Source: Leclercia sp. LSNIH1 (GTDB lineage Bacteria; Pseudomonadota; Gammaproteobacteria; Enterobacterales; Enterobacteriaceae). Taken from it: a stretch of DNA of 64,000 nt. Position 1 is the stretch's first letter, and each line of letters begins with the position of its first letter. The notes beneath the pieces were generated by a model that worked only from the letters and a program-made list of their open reading frames with translations, was not told the origin of the DNA and did no database searches. Shown here one piece after another: positions 33,181 to 41,608 of this stretch. The position numbers and the translations under genes were made by a program. The stretch spans positions 3,906,001-3,970,000 of the forward strand of contig NZ_CP026167.1 in the NCBI RefSeq assembly GCF_002902985.1. The letters are read 5' to 3'.

Positions 33181-33978
33181 ATGATTAAGTGGCCCTGGAA
33201 ATCGAATGAATCCGCCCGAAGCGCGGCGCTGCCGTGGGAAGAGGCCCTGGCGATCCCCGTCCTGTCCACCTTATCGGATGAGGATAAATCGCGTCTGGTA
33301 CAGCTTGCCATACGGTTCTTACAGCAAAAACGCCTGGTTCCATTGCAGGGTTTTGAGCTCGACGATCGCAAAAGCACCCGCATAGCGCTGCTCTTTTGCC
33401 TGCCGGTACTGCAGCTGGGGATCGAGTGGCTGGACGGTTTTCATGAAGTTCTTATCTATCCGGCACCTTTTGTAGTGGATGACGAATGGGAGGATGAGAT
33501 CGGGCTGGTGCACAATCAGCGGATGGTGCAGTCCGGTCAGAGCTGGCAGCAAGGGCCGATTATCCTCAACTGGCTGGATATTCAGGACTCGTTCGATGCG
33601 TCAGGTTTCAACCTCATCATTCACGAAGTGGCCCACAAACTGGATACCCGTAACGGCGATCGCGCCAGCGGCGTTCCCTTTATTCCCCTGCGTGAAGTGG
33701 CAGGCTGGGAACACGATCTGCACGCCGCCATGAACAATATTCAGGATGAGATCGATCTGGTGGGCGAAAGCGCGGCCAGTATCGACGCCTATGCTGCCAC
33801 CGATCCCGCCGAATGCTTTGCGGTATTGTCGGAATATTTCTTCAGTGCACCCGAACTTTTCGCTCCGCGCTTCCCGGCCCTGTGGCAGCGTTTTTGCCAC
33901 TTTTACCAGCAGGACCCGCTACAGCGTTTACGTGAAAATGAAGGACCTGGCGAAGATTCCGCCGCGCAAGTACACTAA
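33181..33978 (+). CDS. mtfA: Mlc titration factor MtfA (zinc peptidase)
   Basis: 265 residues, the family length. MtfA is a cytosolic zinc peptidase that binds and inactivates the glucose repressor Mlc, relieving repression of ptsG. The zinc-binding HEVAH motif has His148, Glu149 and His152; the downstream Glu ligand lies in [12 protein letters not shown]. The start MIKWPWK and central block [19 protein letters not shown] are typical. It stands between serU and the first tRNA-Asn, as in E. coli. Confidence 0.96.
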   Translation: MIKWPWKSNESARSAALPWEEALAIPVLSTLSDEDKSRLVQLAIRFLQQKRLVPLQGFELDDRKSTRIALLFCLPVLQLGIEWLDGFHEVLIYPAPFVVDDEWEDEIGLVHNQRMVQSGQSWQQGPIILNWLDIQDSFDASGFNLIIHEVAHKLDTRNGDRASGVPFIPLREVAGWEHDLHAAMNNIQDEIDLVGESAASIDAYAATDPAECFAVLSEYFFSAPELFAPRFPALWQRFCHFYQQDPLQRLRENEGPGEDSAAQVH

Positions 33979-34031
33979 AACAGCAGCCTGTGTCATAATT
34001 AATCAATTGAATCAGTGCGTTGAATTTAGTG

Positions 34032-34060
34032 TTGACACAAAATAGCGAGGCCATTAATAT
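34032..34060 (+). promoter_or_regulatory. Sigma-70 promoter of tRNA-Asn copy 1
   Basis: TTGACA at 34032-34037, 17-base spacer, TAATAT at 34055-34060, then a GC-rich discriminator. Predicted start is about 12 bases before the mature tRNA. Confidence 0.85.
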
Positions 34061-34078
34061 GCGCCTCGTTCACACGAT

Positions 34079-34154
34079 TCCTCTGTAGTTCAGTCGGTAG
34101 AACGGCGGACTGTTAATCCGTATGTCACTGGTTCGAGTCCAGTCAGAGGAGCCA
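34079..34154 (+). tRNA. tRNA-Asn(GTT), copy 1
   Basis: 76 nt with encoded CCA. Begins TCCTCTGTAGTTCAGTCGG, anticodon GTT in ACTGTTAAT, T-loop TTCGAGT, acceptor end CAGAGGAGCCA. It is identical to three further copies in the window. Confidence 0.98.
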
Positions 34155-34162
34155 AATTTAAG

Positions 34163-34195
34163 AAGCCCGCTTAAGGAAACTTAAGCGGGCTTTTT
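34163..34195 (+). terminator. Terminator of tRNA-Asn copy 1
   Basis: AAGCCCGCTTAAG (34163-34175), loop GAAA, CTTAAGCGGGCTT (34180-34192), T tract to 34195. The same 13-bp stem recurs near 36.6 and 41.57 kb. Confidence 0.92.
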
Positions 34196-34239
34196 GCTAT
34201 TTCTCACCGTTAAAACCCCGCATCGCAGGGTTAATCTGG

Positions 34240-35190
34240 CTATATCTGGTAGTCAATCGCCACCTCTTCCGGCTCCATAACCTGACGCTTGATCTCCTCT
34301 ACCGACAGTCCGGCGTTGCAGAGTTCGATAAAGCGCCAGACATAGTTGCGCTGCAACTGCCCTCGCTTAAGGCCGAGCCACACGGTGTTGGCATCGAAAA
34401 GATGACGGGTATCAAGACGCACCAGGCTCCCCTGCTCGTGCTCGCCGCCGGACTGTTCCGCCACCAGCCCGATACCCAGCCCGAGCTCGACGTAGGTTTT
34501 AATCACGTCGGAGTCCTGGGCGCTGAGCACCACATCCGGCGTCAGCCCTTTGCGGTTGAAGGCCTCATCAATGCGTGACCGCCCGGTGATACCTTGCCGA
34601 TAGGTGATTAAGGGCCATTTTGCGATAGCCTCGAGCGTCAACGGAGAGACCTGCGTCAGCGGATGGTCTGGGGGCAGCAGCAGGCTGTGATGCCAGCGAA
34701 ACCACGGGAACGCCGCCAGCAGCGGATCGTTGCTTAAGCGCTCGCTGGCAATGCCAATATCCGCCCCACCGTTTTGCAACAGCATCTCTATCTCCTGGGG
34801 CGTACCCTGGATGAGCTCCAGGCGCACATCCGGGAACAGCTCCCGAAAGGCCTTGATCACCGGGGGCAGGCTGTAGCGGGCCTGAGTATGGGTGGTCGCG
34901 ATAGTTAACACGCCGGTGGCGTCGTTGGTAAAGAGATCTGCCAGACGGCGCACGTTGCTGGCTTCATTGAGAATACGTTCGGCGATGGTCAACAGTGCTT
35001 TGCCGGGCTCGGTCATTCCCAGCAGACGTTTGCCGCGACGAATGAAGATCTCAATGCCCAGCTCCTCTTCCAGCTCGCGGATATGGCGACTGACGCCCGA
35101 CTGAGAGGTATAGAGCATGTTGGCGACCTCGGTCAGGTTGTAATCCCGACGGGCCGCCTCACGGATAATTTTAAGCTGCTGGAAATTCAC
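34240..35190 (-). CDS. cbl: LysR-type regulator Cbl
   Basis: 316 residues, as in E. coli. Cbl is a CysB-like activator of genes for use of sulfonates and sulfate esters (such as tau and ssu) under sulfate limitation. N-terminal helix-turn-helix: MNFQQLKIIREAARRDYNLT, then TSQSGVSRHIRELEEELG. The effector domain resembles CysB (TTHTQARYSLP, then GTPQEIEMLL). It lies directly beyond nac on the same strand, as in enteric bacteria. A sulfatase locus occurs 13 kb away, but a regulatory link is only a guess. Confidence 0.96.
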   Translation of the reverse strand: MNFQQLKIIREAARRDYNLTEVANMLYTSQSGVSRHIRELEEELGIEIFIRRGKRLLGMTEPGKALLTIAERILNEASNVRRLADLFTNDATGVLTIATTHTQARYSLPPVIKAFRELFPDVRLELIQGTPQEIEMLLQNGGADIGIASERLSNDPLLAAFPWFRWHHSLLLPPDHPLTQVSPLTLEAIAKWPLITYRQGITGRSRIDEAFNRKGLTPDVVLSAQDSDVIKTYVELGLGIGLVAEQSGGEHEQGSLVRLDTRHLFDANTVWLGLKRGQLQRNYVWRFIELCNAGLSVEEIKRQVMEPEEVAIDYQI

Positions 35191-35286
35191 GGTTCACTCC
35201 GGCGAAACTGACATGACGCTATTGTTAAAGTGCGTCCGCCGTGTAAACAAATAATAAAAATCCGCAACTTATGCTTTTATGGAATA

Positions 35287-36204
35287 TTAGCTGACCAGCT
35301 GCAGCTCGCGGTTCTCCAGCGACGGGCGGCTCACCAGCGACATCAGGATCTCTTTCACCGCCTGCGCCTGCGGTGACAGCGAGCCGCGGGCCGAGACGTT
35401 AAGCGATAACGGCAGGCTCATGGACGGCGAGCTAATTCTCGCCATCCAGCCGTTAGCGGCACTGGAGAGCGATCGCGCAGCCGATTCAGGCAGCACCGTC
35501 ACCCCCATTCCGCTGGCAATGGCAGCGGTCAGGGTAGAGATGGAGTCGATCTCGCCAATGATTTTCGCCGTCAGACGGCGCAGCGAGAAGGCTTCATCGA
35601 CGCGCAAACGCACGGCGCTATAATCACGCGGTAAGAACAGATTCATCTCGGCCACCGCCGTTAAATCGACGCTCTGACCCGGGCAATCCCGCGTCCCTAC
35701 CAGATAGAGATCTTCTTTTAGTACTGGCTGGCTGGTGATCCCCGCCACGGGGGAGCGATCGTAAAGCACCGCCATATCCAGCTGTCCGCTGAGTAATTTG
35801 TCGTTCAGCGCCGCGCCGCTGTTTTCATGCAGGTAGACCAGTACCTCCGGCAGCTCTGCGCGCACCGCCTGCAATAACGGCATAGTCACAGACGAGGCCG
35901 CCGTACCCGGTGCCAGGCCAATCGAAACCTGGCCGGTCAGCGTCTGCCCGACATTGCCCACCGCCAGCTGCGCCTGTTCACACTGGCGCAAAATAGTGCG
36001 TGCATGGGTATAAAGGATCTTGCCTGCTTCGGTCGGGGTCACGCCGCGTTTCGTGCGGATCAAGAGTTGCTGATCGAGTTCACCTTCCAGAGTGGCCACC
36101 TGCTGGCTCAGTGCCGGCTGCGCGATATGTAACACTTCAGCGGCCTGGGTCAGGCTGCCGATATCGACGATTTTTACGAAGTATTTCAGTCGTCTTAAGT
36201 TCAT
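35287..36204 (-). CDS. nac: Nitrogen assimilation control LysR-type regulator Nac
   Basis: 305 residues from the start at 36202-36204; 20 further in-frame codons upstream are not part of the family. Nac links nitrogen limitation, sensed by NtrBC, to sigma-70 genes such as hut, ure, gdhA and codBA. Helix-turn-helix MNFRRLKYFVKIVDIGSLTQ, then HIAQPALSQQVATLEGELDQ. The upstream region carries a sigma-54 promoter and an NtrC site. It has 97 bases to cbl. Confidence 0.97.
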   Translation of the reverse strand: MNLRRLKYFVKIVDIGSLTQAAEVLHIAQPALSQQVATLEGELDQQLLIRTKRGVTPTEAGKILYTHARTILRQCEQAQLAVGNVGQTLTGQVSIGLAPGTAASSVTMPLLQAVRAELPEVLVYLHENSGAALNDKLLSGQLDMAVLYDRSPVAGITSQPVLKEDLYLVGTRDCPGQSVDLTAVAEMNLFLPRDYSAVRLRVDEAFSLRRLTAKIIGEIDSISTLTAAIASGMGVTVLPESAARSLSSAANGWMARISSPSMSLPLSLNVSARGSLSPQAQAVKEILMSLVSRPSLENRELQLVS

Positions 36205-36259
36205 GTTGCCCCCTGTACGAAATGCGTTGCCGGTTCCGGCGCGAATGTACAGAGGGTTT

Positions 36260-36275
36260 TGCAAGATGCTTGCCA
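36260..36275 (-). promoter_or_regulatory. Sigma-54 promoter of nac
   Basis: On the minus strand TGGCAAGCATCTTGCA fits the -24/-12 consensus (TGGCA, then TTGCA, with GG and GC twelve bases apart). It lies about 55 bp before the nac start, as expected for the NtrC-dependent nac promoter of Klebsiella. Confidence 0.87.
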
Positions 36276-36392
36276 GTTTTTAAAAGAGGTCCGATATGTC
36301 CGCTAAGCGGCTGAAAATAAGGAAATCCAATCACTGTCGTCGCATTTTAAAGTGAAACAGCGGTTTATGATCTGCCCCATTCGGGGTATATC

Positions 36393-36409
36393 CGCACCAA
36401 AAACGTGCA
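36393..36409 (-). promoter_or_regulatory. NtrC binding site upstream of nac
   Basis: On the minus strand TGCACGTTTTTGGTGCG is a near match to the NtrC dyad TGCAC-N7-GTGCA. Its centre is about 150 bp upstream of the predicted sigma-54 start, a normal enhancer distance. Confidence 0.75.
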
Positions 36410-36476
36410 ATCCGCTGGGGAAAGCATCACTTTGCTGATTTTGTCAGCAAACGCGTCAAACAGAGGAGATCACCCT

Positions 36477-36505
36477 TTGACAACGGCGACCCACGTCGAT
36501 AATAT
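36477..36505 (+). promoter_or_regulatory. Sigma-70 promoter of tRNA-Asn copy 2
   Basis: TTGACA at 36477-36482, 17-base spacer, TAATAT at 36500-36505, with the same discriminator as copy 1. Confidence 0.85.
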
Positions 36506-36523
36506 GCGCCCCGTTCACACGAT

Positions 36524-36599
36524 TCCTCTGTAGTTCAGTCGGTAGAACGGCGGACTGTTAATCCGTATGTCACTGGTTCGAGTCCAGTCAGAGGAGCCA
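36524..36599 (+). tRNA. tRNA-Asn(GTT), copy 2
   Basis: 76 nt, identical in sequence to copy 1 including the 3' CCA; anticodon GTT. Flanking bases CACACGATTCC before and AAATTTAAGAAGCC after are also shared with copy 1, so the duplicated unit is larger than the tRNA. Confidence 0.98.
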
Positions 36600-36607
36600 A
36601 ATTTAAG

Positions 36608-36640
36608 AAGCCTGCTTAAGGAAACTTATGCGGGCTTTTT
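36608..36640 (+). terminator. Terminator of tRNA-Asn copy 2
   Basis: AAGCCTGCTTAAG (36608-36620), loop GAAA, CTTATGCGGGCTT (36625-36637), then Ts. It is the copy 1 terminator with two changes: one makes a G-U pair, the other a mismatch. Confidence 0.87.
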
Positions 36641-36681
36641 GTTTTTGTGCACGGGTGCCGACAGCGTCGGCACCACCGGGT

Positions 36682-37209
36682 TTACTGGTATTCGAAAGAG
36701 GCCACGATGGCTGAAGAAACGTCCCCTGGCATAACGGTTCCCGCTTTCGAATAAACGCGCGCCTGAAGTTTGAAAGTGGTACTCCCCCCTTCCACAGCAC
36801 CGATTAATGAGCTGTTATTGCTCAAAATGGTTCCCGTGGTTTGCTGAGATAACTCAACGGCAGTATTGGCTGCAGGTTGCGCCGCGTTGTTTGCCCATCG
36901 CGTGGCATCTGTCTGGTCAGGGGTACCCGTAAAAGTCACTTTTACATTAGTGGTGCTGGCCGGGCAGTCGGTCACAGGTAAATCAAACATGGTTATGGGT
37001 GACCCCGAACCTGCCGCCTCTAAGGACGTGGCCGCGATGGATTGTCCCAAGTCCACGTTCAATGTACTGGAGCCACCATTAAGTGTTTTACAGGGAGTAG
37101 CAATCACTTTTCCTGTGACATTGATACCCACCGTATCTGCCGCGTAAATATTGCCAGCAAAAAGAACAGCGGAAATGGATGCGGTCAAATAGCATAAACA
37201 TTTTTTCAT
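36682..37209 (-). CDS. Fimbrial subunit, type 1 family
   Basis: 175 residues from the start at 37207-37209, chosen because AAGGTGG lies just before it and it gives a clean signal peptide (MKKCLCYLTASISAVLFAGN); an earlier in-frame ATG (37245) is less likely. The mature protein has the pilin fold pattern: a Cys in VIATPCKTL and another in PVTDCPAST that would form the pilin disulfide, and an aromatic C-terminus (IVASFEYQ) that serves as the chaperone-binding strand. It is probably the major or a tip-adaptor subunit. It is the last gene of the cluster and ends close to the tRNA-Asn terminator. Confidence 0.88.
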   Translation of the reverse strand: MKKCLCYLTASISAVLFAGNIYAADTVGINVTGKVIATPCKTLNGGSSTLNVDLGQSIAATSLEAAGSGSPITMFDLPVTDCPASTTNVKVTFTGTPDQTDATRWANNAAQPAANTAVELSQQTTGTILSNNSSLIGAVEGGSTTFKLQARVYSKAGTVMPGDVSSAIVASFEYQ

Positions 37210-37248
37210 TTTAGCCCACCTTGGCATGATATTAAGATATGACAAACG

Positions 37249-38205
37249 TCATTGATATGTCAGTGTCAGCGTAGCAGTTGAATTCGCTTCACCGACAGTG
37301 ACATGATTTTTTGTCTGATAATAACGGGCAGTAACAGGAAATAACTCTTTCCCGCCGCTGGATGTTTTTAACGCCAGCCTGCTGTTAATAATAAGAGGTT
37401 TACCATCATATAATAACTGCACCCCAACGCCTTGCGCGGTATTAGCGCCACCTTGATTATTTAATGCCATTACACTGGGATCGCTGACATCCGGGTTTTG
37501 CTGTCCGTTCAACGTGACATAGATATTGGCAGCTCGATCGCAATCCAGGCCAAGATTCTGCGTGCTGGTTTTTCCAGGGGTAAAGCCTGGCGTTGTGCCA
37601 AAATCCGCTTTTGAAACATTGCCTATCGGAAACGTTAAATTAGGTGTAGTGATCGAACAGGCCACCTGGGTAATGCCTCCCCCGTTCAAATGAACAATAA
37701 CGGGTGTGATTCCTGATACCGACCAGGTGCCAAGTTGTCCGATAGTGAATGCACCGGACTGAATAACGCCCGTTTTATACAATGTATAGCTAATCGGGGG
37801 GAGGTTCACTGAACCTGAAACTGTATTATCGGTGGAGGGCGGGTTGTCCAGATATGCCCACGAAAAGTTTACTTCAATAGCCACACCGGGAATATTGGTC
37901 GCATAGGCATGGGTAATCGATGTCGCTACGCCACCCAGATAAGTCATTTTATAATAGTTAGTATTTGTGTCACCCTTGCATTCCAGCAGTTTCTGGCCTA
38001 CTCCGGTCAAACTTGAATAGATTACGGAGCCAACGGGTACATCTCTTTGCACTATCACGTTATTGGGCGAAAAGCTCAGGATTTGTTGTCCCTGGCCCTC
38101 AGCAAATACACAATCGGCAAACACATCAAAGCTGGAAAACCAGCATACCATTATGAGTAATACGCCAGGGATCTTAGCGCCCATAATTTTATTTGCATAT
38201 TTCAT
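37249..38205 (-). CDS. Fimbrial tip adhesin-like protein
   Basis: 318 residues, about twice a pilin, suggesting the two-domain layout of FimH-like adhesins: signal peptide to about residue 31 (cleavage near VFADC), an N-terminal receptor-binding domain (about 32-175) and a C-terminal pilin domain starting near GGITQVACSITTPNLTFPIG and ending ATLTLTYQ, the donor-strand motif region. Receptor specificity cannot be read from sequence. The start overlaps the usher 3' end by 17 bases; GGAGTGG precedes the ATG. Confidence 0.85.
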   Translation of the reverse strand: MKYANKIMGAKIPGVLLIMVCWFSSFDVFADCVFAEGQGQQILSFSPNNVIVQRDVPVGSVIYSSLTGVGQKLLECKGDTNTNYYKMTYLGGVATSITHAYATNIPGVAIEVNFSWAYLDNPPSTDNTVSGSVNLPPISYTLYKTGVIQSGAFTIGQLGTWSVSGITPVIVHLNGGGITQVACSITTPNLTFPIGNVSKADFGTTPGFTPGKTSTQNLGLDCDRAANIYVTLNGQQNPDVSDPSVMALNNQGGANTAQGVGVQLLYDGKPLIINSRLALKTSSGGKELFPVTARYYQTKNHVTVGEANSTATLTLTYQ

Positions 38206-40723
38206 TGCTTAATACCACTCCGGAATTAATTGCAGATTCATGAAGCACATAATTAACGCGGCATTGTTCATCCGCTGCCTGGCCCCAGCGTGCAATGAGC
38301 TCTCCGCTGTTTTCGAGTCCGGTGAGGTAAACCTGGCCCTGATCCCCAACAATAAATCCGCGAGAATTTTTGTCTCGGGCAAGGGTCACCGTAGTTCCGA
38401 AGGGAACGGGCAGCCCATTTCCCCGTGTCAGGGTCATTAATACACGGATCCCCACGTTAGCGATATATTTCGCGCTGACCACCGCACCGCGAGTAGGAAT
38501 AACGGTCTGAGTCGTTAATTGCAGTTCAACATCATCAGGTAGCGTTTCCGTCTCCAGGCTCAGGCTATTTTTGCGATATGGCGAGACATTGCTGGCGACA
38601 GTATAACCGCGAAAATCCGTTCTCACGCCGGTCTGGCCAGAGACGCCCACGCCCGACGCGCCCGGGGCTTTAATCAACGCGATGGTTTCGCCAAAAGGCT
38701 GAGCCAGCGTCATCCCGTTGGCATGAACCAAAATCCCCCCATTCAGGCCGTAGTTGACGCGCTGCATATTTTCGTCAGTGCTATAACCGCCGGTCACTTC
38801 GCCGTAGGTTCCGTGATAGTCAGCGCTAAGATTACCGGTACGACCTGCTGCGTTGTTGCTATACCCTCGCTGCATACTCCAGTCCAGGGCGTTTTCTTCC
38901 AGCGCCGTGCCACTCAGACTCACCGTCTGGGTTGTGTTTCCTTTTTTACTGGTATTCAGACTGTAGCTGGCCCAGGTATGACTCAGGAAACGATCCAACG
39001 GAATGCTGATATTTAATGCCAGGATCCGATCTTTATCGTACGTTTTCCCCCCGCCGCTGCCCGCTGCGCTCGCATTATTGCTGTAGCTATAACTCAGCCC
39101 CCAGGTAATGCCGTTCCATGCGTTGTTATAGCTGACGCTGTATGAGCTCATCGTCTTGTCAGCATTCCAGTAATCCTCACGGATTGCGCTGCCGGTGAGG
39201 GAGCCGAAGGCGGGCCCCAGCGTCTGACTTAACGTCATTTCAGCACGGTTACGCCGACGATCCTGCAACGAATCACTCTCGCCGTCGGCATCCAGCACCT
39301 CCTGCATTGCGTAATAGCCTGCCGTAGAGTAGCGATAGCTGGTCGCCGAAAAATTGGTTCCGGTATCGGTGAAATTTTTACTGAAGCGTACGCGCCAGGC
39401 TTGCCCGCTTGATTTGCTCATCGAGGCAGGGTTCGACCACGCCTGGGTGACATCCACTGACAAGGCGCCAATCGTTCCCATATTTTTACCGATGCCAAGG
39501 GCCCAGGCGTGATATGGGCGAGATACCTGTATGCCGCCATAGAGTGTTAAGCCCTGAGGCAGACCATAAATGGCGGTGCCCTGCATCAGCGGACGCTTTT
39601 CAACCTCGCTGTCACTGGGACGATACTGACCGCCCGTCAGGCTGTACTTCAACCGCCCCTCTCGCTGCAGAACAGGCACAGAGGCATAGGGCACCACAAA
39701 ATCATGTTCGCTGCCGTCCGCTTCTTTAACGGAAACCGTTAAATCACCGGCGCCACCGGTGGGATACATATCGGTAATTTCAAATGCGCCCGGGGCAACA
39801 TAACTCTGATAAATGATGTAGCCATCCTGGCGGATAACTACCTGGGCATTCGTGCGCGCAATGCCGCGAACCACGGGCGCGTACCCTTTCTGACTGTCCG
39901 GCAGCATCTCATCATCAGAGGCCAGCTGACCGCCGCGAAAAGGGATACTGTCGAAAACGTCGGAAGGCGATGAACTGTCGCCGAGCGTCAGCTGGCTTTT
40001 CAGGGGGATAATGTTGCGCTGGGCATAGGTGTAAACCGAATCCCACTGCGCTTTGCCGTCGTTATCCCGGCGCCAGGTTGTATAATTTCGCAGACGCCAG
40101 GGCCCCATATTGATACCCGGGCGCAGGTTGGCATACTCGCTATGGCTGTTATTCGTCGTGCTGTTTCTGCCCCAGGTATTATCGCCGCTGAGACTGTAAT
40201 TCAGCAGCAAGGCGTTAATCCCCTCGTCCCACATTTCCGGCGCAACATAGCCGCGCGCCTGGGAAGTGAGTGCGGCCTGCGGAAAACTCAACAACAGTTT
40301 TTGCGCACCAAAGATAAAGTCGGCAGACGCCTGAGGAATGGCGGCGAGTTCTACGCATTCGCTTTCGGTATCGAGCCCGGGGAAGCGATCGGTTTTGACG
40401 CCATAACTTTGTAGCAAACCTGGCGACAGGCAAGGCTGCAGACGATTATCACCCCGGGTCGTGGCAACCGATCTGAATGCAATTTCGCGTGTATCCACCG
40501 TCTGACCGTTAACAACCACCTCAACGCGATATTTCCCTGGCACCTGCGCACCACGCGCAAAGGATGAGAGATCAACGCCTTTCATGGAGGGATTATCGAC
40601 TTCCAGCAGTGCCGGATTAAAATACTCCTCTGCACAGGCGCTCTGCATCACACCGGGTAAAGCCAGTATAATTAATAAGGCGAGCCGGGTCGGTGGAAAC
40701 CAGCAACATAATATCGTGCGCAT
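38189..40723 (-). CDS. Fimbrial outer membrane usher (FimD/PapC family)
   Basis: 844 residues, normal usher length. A signal peptide (to about residue 31, SACAEEYFNPALLEV) precedes the N-terminal chaperone-subunit binding domain. The 24-strand barrel with plug follows (GVSFR-type segment GTAIYGLPQGLTLYGGIQVS near 385) and two C-terminal domains with the usual Cys pair (DEQCRVNYVLHE and SNEICK). The usher assembles and secretes the fimbria across the outer membrane. It lies between the broken chaperone gene and the adhesin gene. It appears intact. Confidence 0.94.
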   Translation of the reverse strand: MRTILCCWFPPTRLALLIILALPGVMQSACAEEYFNPALLEVDNPSMKGVDLSSFARGAQVPGKYRVEVVVNGQTVDTREIAFRSVATTRGDNRLQPCLSPGLLQSYGVKTDRFPGLDTESECVELAAIPQASADFIFGAQKLLLSFPQAALTSQARGYVAPEMWDEGINALLLNYSLSGDNTWGRNSTTNNSHSEYANLRPGINMGPWRLRNYTTWRRDNDGKAQWDSVYTYAQRNIIPLKSQLTLGDSSSPSDVFDSIPFRGGQLASDDEMLPDSQKGYAPVVRGIARTNAQVVIRQDGYIIYQSYVAPGAFEITDMYPTGGAGDLTVSVKEADGSEHDFVVPYASVPVLQREGRLKYSLTGGQYRPSDSEVEKRPLMQGTAIYGLPQGLTLYGGIQVSRPYHAWALGIGKNMGTIGALSVDVTQAWSNPASMSKSSGQAWRVRFSKNFTDTGTNFSATSYRYSTAGYYAMQEVLDADGESDSLQDRRRNRAEMTLSQTLGPAFGSLTGSAIREDYWNADKTMSSYSVSYNNAWNGITWGLSYSYSNNASAAGSGGGKTYDKDRILALNISIPLDRFLSHTWASYSLNTSKKGNTTQTVSLSGTALEENALDWSMQRGYSNNAAGRTGNLSADYHGTYGEVTGGYSTDENMQRVNYGLNGGILVHANGMTLAQPFGETIALIKAPGASGVGVSGQTGVRTDFRGYTVASNVSPYRKNSLSLETETLPDDVELQLTTQTVIPTRGAVVSAKYIANVGIRVLMTLTRGNGLPVPFGTTVTLARDKNSRGFIVGDQGQVYLTGLENSGELIARWGQAADEQCRVNYVLHESAINSGVVLSNEICK

Positions 40724-40761
40724 AATGAGTTTTTATTAACCATCCCTTGGTTATCAACGCC

Positions 40762-41438
40762 TTAAATAGCGGCATGATGTGTCGCTCCGACACCACCATA
40801 GTCATTAATCAATTTAAATGTGACAGGCCCGGAACTGACCCCTGCCGGAAGTAAAAACGACGCCGATGCGCCTGGTGCGACAAAAGTCGGTTCAGGCACG
40901 TTTTTTCCCGCAACGGTAATTTCATTAAAATTCATATAATAATTACCCGGATTACGCACCGAAACGTGATTCGCAGAAATTTTCCAAATCAATTTTTCAG
41001 CAAAATCCTCAGGCACCTTTCCTTTTAATGACGAAGGGCGATAAATTAATTTGATGCGTGTTTTTACTGCAATCTGAAGCGAGTTCGCTTTTTTTCCGCC
41101 GCAGGAATGGCCTTGATATTTAACCAGTACATCGATTCTTTATTGTCCGGTAAATTCCCGGCGCGGACGATCCTCATCACATTCTCCTGACCGCGATCCA
41201 GTCGGTACAGAGGAGGCGTAATAATAAAGGGGATCCTTCCGGTGCTATTATCCTGATTATCAAACCATGACTGAATAAGGTAAGGCACGGTATCGGGATT
41301 GGAAACGCTAATGGCTGCTTCCTTTTTTCCGCCGTCGTAAATCACTCGCGTTCCGCCTATATTAACGCCCGCATAGGCTGACGATGCGCCAGAGAGTGCC
41401 AGCAAAACGGTAAAAAGGATATTTCTGAAACGTTTCAT
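40762..41438 (-). pseudogene. Periplasmic fimbrial chaperone (PapD family), frameshifted
   Basis: Two abutting frames make one chaperone. The first (41064-41438) has a signal peptide ending AYAGVNI, the strand region GTRVIYDGGKKEAAISVSN and the conserved SMYWLNIKAIPA, then runs out of frame at AEKKRTRF. The second frame continues correctly with KANSLQIAVKTRIKLIYRPS and ends at 40762 with GPVTFKLINDYGG. The switch falls in a run of seven A (minus strand; TTTTTTT at 41089-41095); eight A would restore a full PapD-type chaperone of about 225 residues. As written the protein is cut after domain 1, so the fimbria should not assemble unless slippage corrects it or the base is a sequencing error. 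Confidence 0.87.
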
Positions 41439-41560
41439 AAAATCTGGGTTTTAAATAAGCTGGTAAATATTTCACCAGAGTATTTATCTTTTCATTTAAG
41501 CCAACAATGAAAACCCAGCGTAATTTTACTCTGACAGACGCTTTACCTGCATTAAAGTAA

Positions 41561-41592
41561 AAGCCCGCTTAAGGAGACTTAAGCGGGCTTTT
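41561..41592 (-). terminator. Terminator at the ldtA / fimbrial boundary
   Basis: AAGCCCGCTTAAG (41561-41573), loop GAGA, CTTAAGCGGGCTT (41578-41590), flanked by T on one side and A on the other, so it can work on both strands. On the minus strand it ends ldtA. The stem is identical to that behind tRNA-Asn copy 1. Confidence 0.85.
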
Positions 41593-41608
41593 ATTCTTAC
41601 GGCCAGGC

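Noticed and set aside
34079..36599. tRNA-Asn copies 1 and 2 as attL/attR of an island carrying cbl and nac
   Set aside because: Both tRNAs are complete with their own promoters, cbl and nac are normal backbone genes, and no integrase is present; duplication of a tRNA locus explains it better.
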